NCBI GenBank assembly: GCA_946886405.1
Contig: CAMPIO010000067.1
Location: forward strand, 1-17,764
Length of the DNA: 17,764 nt
Reading direction: 5' to 3'
DNA from: an uncultured Pseudoxanthomonas sp.
GTDB taxonomy: Bacteria; Pseudomonadota; Gammaproteobacteria; Xanthomonadales; Xanthomonadaceae
The notes below the pieces were generated by a model, which made no database searches, was not told where the DNA came from, and saw only the letters and a list, made by a program, of their open reading frames with translations. Position numbers and translations under genes: made by a program. Shown one piece after another: positions 8,585-15,395 of the stretch (positions are counted from its first letter, which is position 1; every line of letters starts with the position of its first letter).

Positions 8585-9169
8585 GTGTCCGCGATACGTC
8601 CGATGATGCGCCATCGCCAGCATGGCGTTGTCTTCATGGGTATCGCCGTAGGCATGGATGGCGGCATACGCCTGCGGATCGCACAGCGCGCGCACACGGC
8701 GCACCTTCTCTTCACCGACGCATTGCGGGCCGCCGTAGCCGGTGATGCGCCCATCGCGCTCGGCCAGCACCGAACACGCCAGTTCGACGCCCTGCCCCGC
8801 GCACCACGGCGCGAGATAGACCTCCAGCCCGCCCGACACCACGACGACGCGATCGCCGCGCTCGCGATGCCACGCCAGGCGCGCCATCGCTTCCGGCCGC
8901 AGCACGCCCGGCAGCACGTCGCGTGCGAAGGCCTCGCCCTGCATCCGCAAGCGCACGGCATCCACGCCGCGCAAGCCCATCTGCACGATGCTGGCCCGAG
9001 TCGGATTGCCCGCCACCCAGCCGCGCCGGTAACCGAACACGACCGGCGCCAGCAGCACGCCGCCGACCAGCAACCGTGGCCGCGCCACCGCGTAGCGCAT
9101 GAAATCCGGAAACGTCTCGCGCGTGGTGAGCGTGCCGTCGAAGTCGAAGAGCGCGAGATCCACCGTCAC
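8573..9169 (-). CDS. HAD-superfamily phosphatase, subclass IB-like
   Basis: Haloacid dehalogenase-type hydrolase of 198 residues from a GTG start. Motif I is LFDFDGTLT with nucleophile Asp9 and Asp11, motif II is VVVSGG with Ser112, motif III is probably Lys155 in VGEEKVRRV, and motif IV is [11 protein letters not shown] with Asp176 and Asp180. A helical cap of roughly residues 16-95 lies between motifs I and II, as in phosphoserine phosphatase-like (IB) enzymes. A hydrophobic stretch ([15 protein letters not shown]) in the cap recalls lipid-phosphate phosphatases such as PgpC, but this is not enough to name a substrate. The GTG at 9169 is chosen because it overlaps the soxR stop (GTGA) and a GGAGGAGG lies immediately upstream; a GTG at 9163 is also possible. 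It is co-transcribed with soxR and ends in its own terminator. Confidence 0.82.
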   Translation of the reverse strand: MTVDLALFDFDGTLTTRETFPDFMRYAVARPRLLVGGVLLAPVVFGYRRGWVAGNPTRASIVQMGLRGVDAVRLRMQGEAFARDVLPGVLRPEAMARLAWHRERGDRVVVVSGGLEVYLAPWCAGQGVELACSVLAERDGRITGYGGPQCVGEEKVRRVRALCDPQAYAAIHAYGDTHEDNAMLAMAHHRTYRGHVVA

Positions 9170-9627
9170 GCCTCCTCCAGCAACCGCGCACCCGGCCCTT
9201 CCTCGCCCAGTTCGTCCCACGGATTCCGCAGCGGGCAGACCTTCAACGACAGGCAGCCGCAGCCGATGCAGCGGTCCATCTGGTCGCGCAGACGTGCAAG
9301 GCTGGCGATGCGTGCTTCGAGCGACGCGCGCCAGCGCGCGGAGAGCTTCTTCCAGTCGGCGGCGGTGGGCGTGCGGTTCTCGGGCAATGAGGACAACGCG
9401 GACTGGATCTCCGCCAGCGGAATGCCGGTGCGCTGCGCCACCTTGATGACAGCCACGCGGCGCAACACTTCGCGCGGATAGCGGCGCTGGTTGCCGGCGT
9501 TGCGCCAACTGTGGATCAGTCCCTTGGATTCGTAGAAGTGCAGCGTGGACACCGCGACGCCCGCGCGCGCGGCGACCTGGCCGACCGTGAGCTCTGTTTC
9601 GATGGGAGGATGCTGTTTTCCCGGCAT
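9166..9627 (-). CDS. soxR: SoxR, redox-sensing [2Fe-2S] MerR-family activator
   Basis: Transcription activator of 153 residues that senses redox-active compounds or superoxide through oxidation of a [2Fe-2S] cluster. The N-terminal winged helix-turn-helix is typical ([49 protein letters not shown]), followed by a dimerisation helix (about 85-118). The cluster ligands Cys120, Cys123, Cys125 and Cys131 are in [13 protein letters not shown], exactly the SoxR C-x2-C-x-C-x5-C pattern, which separates it from other MerR proteins. Its gene is divergent from an FMN reductase-family gene across a SoxR-box, and I see no soxS-like gene. Outside the enteric bacteria SoxR usually acts directly on a few genes such as efflux pumps and redox enzymes, which fits the neighbours. 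It overlaps the downstream HAD gene by 4 bp. Confidence 0.95.
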   Translation of the reverse strand: MPGKQHPPIETELTVGQVAARAGVAVSTLHFYESKGLIHSWRNAGNQRRYPREVLRRVAVIKVAQRTGIPLAEIQSALSSLPENRTPTAADWKKLSARWRASLEARIASLARLRDQMDRCIGCGCLSLKVCPLRNPWDELGEEGPGARLLEEA

Positions 9628-9633
9628 GGTGCA

Positions 9634-9664
9634 TTGACCTCAAGATTGGTTGAGGTTCTACCCT
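9634..9664 (+). promoter_or_regulatory. SoxR operator (soxbox) in a 19-bp-spacer promoter
   Basis: CCTCAAGATTGGTTGAGG at 9638-9655 is an 18-bp inverted repeat with perfect 6-bp arms (CCTCAA / TTGAGG), very close to the E. coli soxS operator. It overlaps TTGACC (9634-9639, -35) and is followed by TACCCT (9659-9664, -10) with a 19-bp spacer, the overlong spacing MerR-family activators correct by distorting DNA. It points toward the FMN reductase gene, whose ATG is 32 bp downstream of the -10. The repeat also sits 10 bp upstream of the soxR start, so autoregulation is likely. Confidence 0.85.
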
Positions 9665-9696
9665 GCACGTCCCAGTCCTGGCAAGTCGCGACCTGC

Positions 9697-10269
9697 ATGC
9701 ACGACCCCCTCCATTTGGCCCTGCTGTACGGCAGCACGCGCGAAGGCCGCTTCTGCGACACCGTCGCCGACTGGCTGCACGCGCACATCGAACAACGGAA
9801 CGACTACGTGGTGGACACCGTCGATCCCGTGCTGCTCGACCTGCCCCTTCGCCATGGCGGCGCACCCAGCGTAGACCTGGTGAATCTGCAACAACGCATC
9901 TGGCGCGCCGATGCCTTCGTGGTAGTGGTGCCGGAGTACAATCACGGCTATCCCGCCGCGTTGAAGTTCGTGATCGATTCGGTCCAGGCCCACTGGCAGG
10001 CCAAACCGGTCGCGTTCGTCGCCTACGGGGGACACAGCGGCGGCGTCCGCGCGGCGGAACAGTTGCGTCAGGTGTTCTCCGGCCTGCATGCGGTGCCGGT
10101 GCGCGATGGCGTGTATTTCGCACAGGCGTGGGATCGGTTCGATCCCGCCGGCAGACCACGCGACGCCGATGCCAGCGAACGGGCCGCCCGGCGCATGCTG
10201 GACCAACTCGCCTGGCATGGGCACGCGCTGCGGCAGGCGCGGGCCGCCTGGCCTTATCCCGCCGGTTGA
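9697..10269 (+). CDS. NADPH-dependent FMN reductase-family flavoprotein
   Basis: Flavodoxin-fold oxidoreductase of 190 residues that should bind FMN and use NAD(P)H to reduce flavin, quinone or another small acceptor. The phosphate-binding loop GSTREGR is at residues 12-18, and PEYNHGYPAALKFVIDS (from residue 79) is the classical signature of the family (compare ChrR/YieF and azoreductase-like enzymes). The ATG at 9697 is chosen because the family starts just before the first strand (HLALLYGS); the frame is open to 9511 but this would run across the soxR start and the operator. It is the first gene downstream of the SoxR-controlled promoter and lies 51 bp before the ABC exporter gene. A two-electron reductase would fit a role in detoxifying redox-cycling compounds, which is inference. 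Confidence 0.88.
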   Translation: MHDPLHLALLYGSTREGRFCDTVADWLHAHIEQRNDYVVDTVDPVLLDLPLRHGGAPSVDLVNLQQRIWRADAFVVVVPEYNHGYPAALKFVIDSVQAHWQAKPVAFVAYGGHSGGVRAAEQLRQVFSGLHAVPVRDGVYFAQAWDRFDPAGRPRDADASERAARRMLDQLAWHGHALRQARAAWPYPAG

Positions 10270-10320
10270 CGCCGGCAGCTCTTCAGCCACGGCGCGACCG
10301 CGCCACGATGGACCGACCCG

Positions 10321-12168
10321 ATGTTCCGATTCTTCGAAACCCGCATCAATCCGTATCCCAAGGGCGAACCCACCACCCCGCCCCGCAAGCTGCTGCCGTT
10401 CCTGCTGCACTATTCGCGGCCGCTGTTGCCGTGGCTGATCGCGATGTCGGTGCTGACCGGTGTGATCTCCGCGCTGGAGATCACCTTCTTCGACTACATG
10501 GGGCAGCTGGTCGACTGGATGGGCAGCACGGGCCGCGACAGCTTCCTGCAGGTGCATGGGCAGACGCTGTTGTGGATGGGCCTGCTGGTGGTGGTGGCCT
10601 ACCCGCTGCTGGTGCTGGTGCAGTCGCTGATCATCCACCAGACCATCTTCGGCAACTACCCGATGATCGCCCGCTGGCTGTCGCACCGTTACCTGCTGCG
10701 GCAGAGCGTGGGCTTCTTCCAGGACGAGTTCGCCGGCCGCATCTCGCAGAAGGTCATGCAGACCGCACTGTCGATCCGCGAGACGGTGATGAAGCTGATG
10801 GACGTGTTCGTCTACGTCGTCGTCTACTTCGTCGGCACCGTGGTGCTGGTGGCGCAGGCCGATGTGTGGCTGGTGCTGCCGCTGGTCGTCTGGCTGGTCA
10901 GCTACCTGGTGCTGGTGTTCCACTTCGTGCCGCGCCTGCAGAAGGTCTCGATGGCGCAGTCGGACGCACGTGCGCAGATGACCGGCCGCATCGTCGACAG
11001 CTACACCAACATCCAGACCATCAAGCTGTTCGCCCACACCATGCGCGAGCAGGACTACGCCCGCGGCGCCATGGACGAGTTCATGGTCACCGTGCACGCG
11101 CAGATGCGGCTGGTCACCCAGCTGACCGTGGCCCTGCACACGCTCAACGCCTTCCTGCTGGCCAGCATCGCCGGCGTGGCGATCTGGGCATGGCTGCAGG
11201 CCTCGATCTCGATGGGCGCCATCGCGGTGGCCATCGCGCTGGTGATGCGCATCCGCTCGATGTCGGACTGGATCCTGTGGGAAGTCGCCGGCCTGTTCGA
11301 GAACATCGGCACCGTCGAGGACGGCATGGGCACGCTGGCGCAGCCGCTGGCCATCGCCGATGCGAAGGACGCGAAGGACCTGGACGTCGCGCATGGCGAG
11401 ATCCGCTTCGACCACGTGAAGTTCCACTACGGCCGCGAAGCCAAGGTGATCGACGACCTGTCACTGGTCATCAAGCCGGGCGAGAAGGTCGGCATCGTCG
11501 GCCGCTCCGGCGCCGGCAAGTCGACGCTGGTGAACCTGCTGCTGCGCTTCTACGACGTGGAGGGCGGACGGATCCTGATCGATGGCCAGGACGTGGCGCA
11601 CGTCACCCAGGAATCGCTGCGCCGGAACATCGGCATGGTCACCCAGGACACCTCGCTGCTGCACCGCTCGATCCGCGACAACATCCGCTACGGCCGCCCG
11701 GACGCGACCGAAGACGAACTGTTGCAGGCCTCGGAGCGCGCGCATGCGGACGAGTTCATCCGCGGGCTCACCGATGCCAAGGGTCGCAGCGGCTACGACA
11801 CCCAGGTGGGCGAGCGCGGCGTGAAACTGTCCGGCGGCCAGCGCCAGCGCGTGGCCATCGCGCGTGTACTGCTGAAGGACGCACCGATCCTGGTGCTGGA
11901 CGAAGCGACCTCGGCGCTGGATTCGGAAGTCGAGGCCGCGATCCAGGAGCAGCTCTACGCACTGATGGAAGGCAAGACCGTCATCGCCATCGCCCACCGC
12001 CTGTCCACCATCGCCGTGCTCGACCGGCTGATCGTGATGGAGGGCGGGCGCGTGATCGAAAGCGGCAGCCACGAGGAACTGCTGCAACAGGACGGCCTGT
12101 ATGCCGCGCTGTGGCGCCGCCAGTCGGGTGGTTTCATCGGCGTGGATCTGGAAGAGACCGAAGCCTGA
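10321..12168 (+). CDS. ABC exporter, fused membrane and ATPase domains (ABC-B half-transporter)
   Basis: Inner-membrane exporter of 615 residues, expected to work as a homodimer or heterodimer. An N-terminal type-1 exporter membrane domain (about 35-325) has six predicted helices, including IAMSVLTGVISALEITFF, LLWMGLLVVVAYPLLVLV and the pair YVVVYFVGTVVLVA / VLPLVVWLVSYLVLVF. The nucleotide-binding domain (about 360-600) has Walker A GRSGAGKST (Lys400), signature LSGGQ (503-507), Walker B ILVLDE (Asp527, catalytic Glu528) and switch His559 in AHRLS. All catalytic residues are present. No strong ribosome binding site precedes the ATG (GGA eight bases upstream). It follows the FMN reductase gene by 51 bp with no terminator between, so it may be in the SoxR-controlled transcript. 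The substrate is unknown. Its last codons are repeated in decayed form 178 bp downstream. Confidence 0.93.
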   Translation: MFRFFETRINPYPKGEPTTPPRKLLPFLLHYSRPLLPWLIAMSVLTGVISALEITFFDYMGQLVDWMGSTGRDSFLQVHGQTLLWMGLLVVVAYPLLVLVQSLIIHQTIFGNYPMIARWLSHRYLLRQSVGFFQDEFAGRISQKVMQTALSIRETVMKLMDVFVYVVVYFVGTVVLVAQADVWLVLPLVVWLVSYLVLVFHFVPRLQKVSMAQSDARAQMTGRIVDSYTNIQTIKLFAHTMREQDYARGAMDEFMVTVHAQMRLVTQLTVALHTLNAFLLASIAGVAIWAWLQASISMGAIAVAIALVMRIRSMSDWILWEVAGLFENIGTVEDGMGTLAQPLAIADAKDAKDLDVAHGEIRFDHVKFHYGREAKVIDDLSLVIKPGEKVGIVGRSGAGKSTLVNLLLRFYDVEGGRILIDGQDVAHVTQESLRRNIGMVTQDTSLLHRSIRDNIRYGRPDATEDELLQASERAHADEFIRGLTDAKGRSGYDTQVGERGVKLSGGQRQRVAIARVLLKDAPILVLDEATSALDSEVEAAIQEQLYALMEGKTVIAIAHRLSTIAVLDRLIVMEGGRVIESGSHEELLQQDGLYAALWRRQSGGFIGVDLEETEA

Positions 12169-12196
12169 CGTTCCCTGCTTCCCGCTGCGCAGAAAC

Positions 12197-12282
12197 GTAG
12201 GGGGGGCCTCGGCCCACCGTCGCCATGCCAGATCACGCGCGGCATGGCGCGTTGTTGCGAGGGTGGGCCAGGCCCACCCTAC
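12197..12282. repeat. Inverted pair of a second GTAG-type REP (pair 3)
   Basis: The left element at 12197-12218 reads GTAG then GGGGGGCC-TC-GGCCCACC. The right element on the opposite strand (12282-12261) reads GTAG then GGTGGGCC-T-GGCCCACC. Between them is a perfect 9-bp inverted repeat, CGCCATGCC (12221-12229) and GGCATGGCG (12241-12249). The nested layout REP, hairpin, inverted REP lies just after the ABC exporter gene at a convergent junction. Confidence 0.75.
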
Positions 12283-12289
12283 GGGGTCC

Positions 12290-12354
12290 TGGCGCCGCCA
12301 GTCCGACGACTTCATCGGCGTGGATCCGTAGGAGACCGAAACCTGACGTTCCCT
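12290..12354 (+). pseudogene. Decayed duplicate of the 3' end of the ABC exporter gene
   Basis: These 65 bases align without gaps to 12112-12176, the last 19 codons of the ABC gene plus 8 bases past its stop, with 9 differences (about 86% identity by my count). In the matching frame it reads WRRQSDDFIGVDP, then a TAG where the gene has a Leu-Glu-Glu segment, then ETET and the same TGA. The intact gene has WRRQSGGFIGVDLEETEA. The repeat distance is 178 bp, and REP pair 3 lies between the copies. It is not expressed as protein; it marks a past duplication or insertion at the gene end. Confidence 0.85.
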
Positions 12355-12532
12355 TCTCCCCTCACGGCGGGGAGAAGGTGGCCGGAGGCCGGATGAGGGG
12401 CGAGCGCGATAGCAGGCCCCTACGCGGTGTGCGTCCCACGTTGGAAGCGGTCCGTCGGCATCGACGCTACAGGCTCCGTCGCCCCTCACCCGCCTTCGGC
12501 ACCCTCTCCCCGCTACGCAGGGAGAGGGGAGC
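12352..12532. repeat. Inverted pair of a TTCTCCCC/GGGGAGAA intergenic repeat
   Basis: The left element, 12352-12401, has a 10-bp stem (CCTTCTCCCC 12352-12361 with GGGGAGAAGG 12369-12378) and a tail ending in gatgagggg. The right element, 12481-12532, is the same family in reverse: ccctcaccc, then a stem CCCTCTCCC / GGGAGAGGG around cgctacgca. The spacer 12402-12480 shows nothing recognisable. This third repeat type begins directly where the duplicated ABC gene end stops. With pair 3 it fills the 480-bp space between the convergent ABC and membrane-protein genes. Confidence 0.7.
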
Positions 12533-12598
12533 TATCTCGCCGTGCTTGTGCCTGAAAGAAGACGACGCCCTTTATTCCTTCTCCCCACCGCGTGGGGG

Positions 12599-12627
12599 AA
12601 AAAAAGCGCCGGGTTTCCCCAGCGCTT
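12599..12627 (-). terminator. Strong intrinsic terminator of the six-gene minus-strand cluster
   Basis: Read on the minus strand, AAGCGCTGGG (12627-12618), a GAAA tetraloop, and CCCGGCGCTT (12613-12604) form a 10-bp stem with one T-G pair, running into seven T (12605-12599). It starts 22 bases after the stop of the 4-TM protein gene. Confidence 0.9.
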
Positions 12628-12648
12628 TCTTGCATCATCGTACGCGAA

Positions 12649-13086
12649 TCACGACAGCCAGCCGCGCCCCTTCGCCTTGCCGCTGTACCACCACAGGAAC
12701 AGCGCGATCACCACCAGCACCACCGGCATCGCCAGTCCCGCCGCGCCGTAGGCCACCCATGCAGGCGTCACCACGTATGCGCCGATGATCTGCACCATCA
12801 ATGCGACCAGCGACAGCAGGAACATCGTGCTGGCCCAGCGCTTCTTCATCAGCAGTCCCAGCGCACCCAGCACGCCGCCGAACACGGCCACCGCGAACGC
12901 GATGTTGATCCAGCCGGGCGTGCCTTCGTACACCTGCCGCTGCGGCGCGGTCATCAACGCCAGTTGCTCGGCGGACATGGTCACCTGCAGGTACCAAAAC
13001 GCCACGCCGATCAGGTTCCAGACCAGCGCGAACACCGCGATGATCCAGTAGCCCGTCGAACGTTTCACATCCGTAGTCGTTGTCAT
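12649..13086 (-). CDS. Four-helix inner-membrane protein of unknown function
   Basis: Hydrophobic protein of 145 residues with four predicted membrane helices: about 12-32 (YWIIAVFALVWNLIGVAFWYLQ), 60-80 (INIAFAVAVFGGVLGALGLLM), 85-106 and 112-134. The loop after helix 1 (TMSAEQLALMTAPQRQVYEGTPGW) is the only long soluble segment, and the C-terminus is basic (SGKAKGRGWLS), which suggests a cytoplasmic end. Similar Xanthomonadaceae proteins are, as I recall, sometimes labelled sugar transporter, but nothing in the sequence supports transport. The start at 13086 is supported by GGGGAGGGAAG just upstream on the minus strand. It is the last gene of the minus-strand cluster, 83 bp after the CPXCG gene, and is followed by a strong terminator. 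Confidence 0.8.
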   Translation of the reverse strand: MTTTTDVKRSTGYWIIAVFALVWNLIGVAFWYLQVTMSAEQLALMTAPQRQVYEGTPGWINIAFAVAVFGGVLGALGLLMKKRWASTMFLLSLVALMVQIIGAYVVTPAWVAYGAAGLAMPVVLVVIALFLWWYSGKAKGRGWLS

Positions 13087-13169
13087 CTTCCCTCCCCAGG
13101 GTCGGTTGTTGGACCGGGAGGGAGCATAGCGCCGCAGCGCGCGATACGCGCGTTACGGCCGATGGACGA

Positions 13170-13364
13170 TCAAGCCTCGTCCTGTCCCAAGGCGTCCACG
13201 TCGACCTCGCCGTCTTCGTCGATGCTCACCCGTACCTCGATCGGTTTGCAGCAGACATGGCAATCCTCGACGTACTGCTGGTCGCCCGCCGAATCGTCCA
13301 CCACCAGCGTGATGGTTTCACCGCAATACGGGCAGGCGATGTCGAAGGCGGGCAGATGCGGCAT
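13170..13364 (-). CDS. CPXCG-motif cysteine-rich protein, probable zinc ribbon
   Basis: Small protein of 64 residues with two paired-cysteine knuckles, Cys11-Pro-Tyr-Cys14 and Cys35-His-Val-Cys38 (Cys39 next to it), which probably bind one zinc ion. The rest is acidic ([19 protein letters not shown]). It belongs to the small bacterial family named for the CPxCG motif, whose function is unknown to me. The ATG at 13364 is chosen because it overlaps the stop of the preceding gene by one base (TGATG), the classical arrangement for coupled translation; the frame is open to 13409 but the longer form has no supporting signal. Confidence 0.8.
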   Translation of the reverse strand: MPHLPAFDIACPYCGETITLVVDDSAGDQQYVEDCHVCCKPIEVRVSIDEDGEVDVDALGQDEA

Positions 13365-13651
13365 CAGGCCGACCCCAATGCCGTCACCGATGCGATCCGG
13401 TCCAGCCACAGATAGTGGGTCACGTCCGGACGCTTGTGATCGTCGATGCGCACGACCGCATTGAATCCCTCTCCACCATCGGGCCCTCGGAACAGCTGTA
13501 CGGCGGGCCGGGTCGTCACCACGCCGGTGATCGAACCGCCATCGACCAGACGCAGTTCCACCACGGCTTCATCGGGCAGTCGGCGGACCAGCGCTTCCAT
13601 CCGCGCGATGTCGTCCTGCCCTGTGTAGAGATGCTCGGGGGCCTCATTCAT
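13364..13651 (-). CDS. DUF3247-type small protein, possible Sm-like fold
   Basis: Protein of 95 residues with the central block [63 protein letters not shown]. This looks like a five-stranded small beta-barrel (a strand with [10 protein letters not shown], then FNAVVRIDD, then [11 protein letters not shown]), the pattern of Sm/LSm domains. I recall that a Xanthomonas campestris protein of this kind was solved as a variant Sm-like fold; whether this is its orthologue I cannot check. The start is well supported by AAGGAG seven bases upstream on the minus strand (13659-13664). Its stop overlaps the CPXCG gene start (TGATG). Function is unknown. Confidence 0.8.
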   Translation of the reverse strand: MNEAPEHLYTGQDDIARMEALVRRLPDEAVVELRLVDGGSITGVVTTRPAVQLFRGPDGGEGFNAVVRIDDHKRPDVTHYLWLDRIASVTALGSA

Positions 13652-13713
13652 GCACTGACTCCTTGGCGACGAGGCACCACGCTATTCCGGTGCTGGTAAC
13701 GCCGTGTGAACAC

Positions 13714-14397
13714 TCAACGCAACAGCCGCAGGACGTCCTCGGCCGCCGCTTCCGACGAGGCGGGGTTCTGCCCCGTCACCAGCCGGCCATCGGTGACCAC
13801 GTACGACTGCCACACCGCACCACGCTCATAGCGCGCGCCGTTCTGCTTCAGCACGTCTTCCAGCGAGAATGGCACGACATCGGTCAGGCCGACCGCCGCC
13901 TCCTCTTCGTTGGAAAAACCGGTCACGCGCTTGTCCTTCACCAGCGGCTCGCCGAGGGCGCCGCGCGGATGGCGGAACACCGCCGGGCCGTGGCACACCG
14001 CTGCCACCGGCTTGCCGGCGGAGAACGTCTGTTCGATCAGGCGGATCGAATCCTGGTCTTCGGCGAGGTCCCACATCGGACCGTGCCCACCCGGGTAGAA
14101 GAGCGCATCGAAGTCGCCGTCCACCACATCCTTCAACCGCTGCGTGTTCGCCAGCACCGCCAGCGCATCGGCATCCTCGTTGAAGCGTACGGTCGCAGCC
14201 GTCTGCGTATCCGGCGCGTCGCTCTTCGGGTCCAGCGGCGGTTGGCCGCCTTTGGGTGAGGCCACCACGATCTCCGCGCCCGCGTCCTTGAACACGTAGT
14301 ACGGCGCGGCGAACTCCTCCAGCCAGAAGCCGGTCTTTTGCCCGGTGTCGCCGAGGCGGTCGTGCGAAGTGAGCACCATCAGGATCTTCATCGGCAT
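13714..14397 (-). CDS. DJ-1/PfpI-family protein, Hsp31-like glutamine-amidotransferase fold
   Basis: Cytoplasmic protein of about 227 residues. The nucleophile-elbow Cys135 is in VAAVCHGPAVF with His136 next to it, and an acidic residue (Glu27/Glu28 in FWLEEFAAPYYVF) is placed as in DJ-1 enzymes. DALFYPGGHGPMWDLAED is also typical of the Hsp31/YajL-like branch. Members act as glyoxalase III/methylglyoxal-detoxifying enzymes, chaperones or, disputedly, deglycases, so a role in carbonyl stress is likely. In-frame starts are an ATG at 14397, an ATG at 14391 and a TTG at 14406; none has a clear ribosome binding site. It lies 52 bp after the 6-phosphogluconate dehydrogenase gene on the same strand. 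Confidence 0.9.
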   Translation of the reverse strand: MPMKILMVLTSHDRLGDTGQKTGFWLEEFAAPYYVFKDAGAEIVVASPKGGQPPLDPKSDAPDTQTAATVRFNEDADALAVLANTQRLKDVVDGDFDALFYPGGHGPMWDLAEDQDSIRLIEQTFSAGKPVAAVCHGPAVFRHPRGALGEPLVKDKRVTGFSNEEEAAVGLTDVVPFSLEDVLKQNGARYERGAVWQSYVVTDGRLVTGQNPASSEAAAEDVLRLLR

Positions 14398-14449
14398 CGC
14401 ATCCAATCGGGGCGCACAGGCTAGCGTCGCCCACGATAAGACCGGGTGA

Positions 14450-15358
14450 TCAGTCCGTTTTCTTCACCGCATGCCCACCGAATTCATTGCGCATCGCGGA
14501 CAGCAGCTTGTCGGCATAGGCATCGTGCTCGCGTGAGCGCAGGCGTTCCAGCAGCGACATCGTGATCACCGGCGCGGACACGTCCAAGTCGATCGCCTCG
14601 GCCACCGTCCAGCGGCCCTCGCCGGAGTCGGACACGTACGGCGCGATGCCGGCCATCTGCGGGTTCTTCTTCAGCGCATCGGCGGTCAGGTCGAGCAGCC
14701 ACGACCGCACCACGCTGCCGTGCCGCCAGATCTCGGCCAGTGCGCCGAGGTCGAAGTCCATTGCCTGCTTCTTCTCCAGGATGGCGAAGCCCTCTGCGTA
14801 GGCCTGCATCATTCCGTACTCGATCCCGTTGTGAATCATCTTCGCGAAGTGGCCCGCGCCGCTCGGCCCCACGCGGCCCCAGCCGGTCCGCGGCGTGGGT
14901 GCAAGCGTGGCGAAGATGGGGGACACCGCCTCCACCGCATCGGCATCGCCACCAATCATCAGGCTGTAGCCCTCTGCCAGGCCCCACACGCCACCGCTGG
15001 TGCCGCAGTCCACGTAGCGGATGCCCGCGCTGCCGAGCTCCGTCGCGCGCCGCTGGCTGTCCTTGTAGTTAGAGTTGCCGCCATCGATGACGATGTCGCC
15101 TGCGGCCAGCAGCGGACGCAACTGCGCCAGGGTGTCGTCCACTACCTGCCCGGCCGGCACCATCAGCCACACCACGCGCGGCGATGGCAGCGCGGACACG
15201 GCGTTCTGCAGGCTGGCATGCGGGACGATGCCACGCGCTTCGGCCTGCTGGCGCGCCGCGTCGCCCGGATCGTAGCCACGCACGGTGTGGCCGCCGCGCA
15301 CCAACCGTTCGGCCATGTTGGCGCCCATGCGCCCGAGTCCGATCATCGCCAGTTCCAT
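14450..15358 (-). CDS. gnd: 6-phosphogluconate dehydrogenase, short (GntZ/YqeC-like) form
   Basis: Decarboxylating oxidoreductase that converts 6-phosphogluconate to ribulose 5-phosphate with NAD(P)+. It has 302 residues against about 470 for the dimeric E. coli type, which places it in the short tetrameric class that often prefers NAD+. The Rossmann motif GLGRMG is at residues 7-12, VIDGGNSNYKDSQRR is near 93, CGTSGGVWGLAEGYSLMIGG is in the middle, and the catalytic block GAGHFAKMIHNGIEYGMMQAYAEGF carries the conserved Lys and Asn. The ATG at 15358 has GGGAG six bases upstream. The helical C-terminal domain is complete. It follows the alpha/beta hydrolase gene by 37 bp. Confidence 0.93.
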   Translation of the reverse strand: MELAMIGLGRMGANMAERLVRGGHTVRGYDPGDAARQQAEARGIVPHASLQNAVSALPSPRVVWLMVPAGQVVDDTLAQLRPLLAAGDIVIDGGNSNYKDSQRRATELGSAGIRYVDCGTSGGVWGLAEGYSLMIGGDADAVEAVSPIFATLAPTPRTGWGRVGPSGAGHFAKMIHNGIEYGMMQAYAEGFAILEKKQAMDFDLGALAEIWRHGSVVRSWLLDLTADALKKNPQMAGIAPYVSDSGEGRWTVAEAIDLDVSAPVITMSLLERLRSREHDAYADKLLSAMRNEFGGHAVKKTD

Positions 15359-15395
15359 GTGTACTCCCGTGGGTTCAGTAGAAGAAAAAGTGGGG

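Noticed and set aside
9170..10159. N-terminal extension of the HAD gene giving a 528-residue protein
   Set aside because: The extension runs antisense to the FMN reductase and out of frame through soxR; only the part from the GTG at 9169 has HAD motifs.
9658..11427. Long open frame of 589 codons on the minus strand, His-rich
   Set aside because: It lies opposite the FMN reductase and ABC exporter genes and its composition is the antisense of GC-rich codons; no domain is recognisable, whereas both plus-strand genes have complete motifs.
10128..12200. Plus-strand open frame of 690 codons in another phase
   Set aside because: It overlaps the ABC exporter entirely and is dominated by Arg, Ala, Gly and Pro, as expected of an out-of-frame reading of high-GC DNA.
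12182..12289. Insertion sequence or MITE between the two copies of the ABC gene end
   Set aside because: The long direct repeats are copied gene sequence, not a short target duplication, and there is no transposase; the content is explained by REP elements.
12220..12788. Plus-strand open frame through the repeat-rich gap
   Set aside because: It consists of translated REP elements and the decayed ABC gene end, with no ribosome binding site and no independent coding signal.
13123..13128. TATGCT on the minus strand as a -10 box for the 4-TM gene
   Set aside because: No recognisable -35 at suitable spacing, so not listed as a feature.
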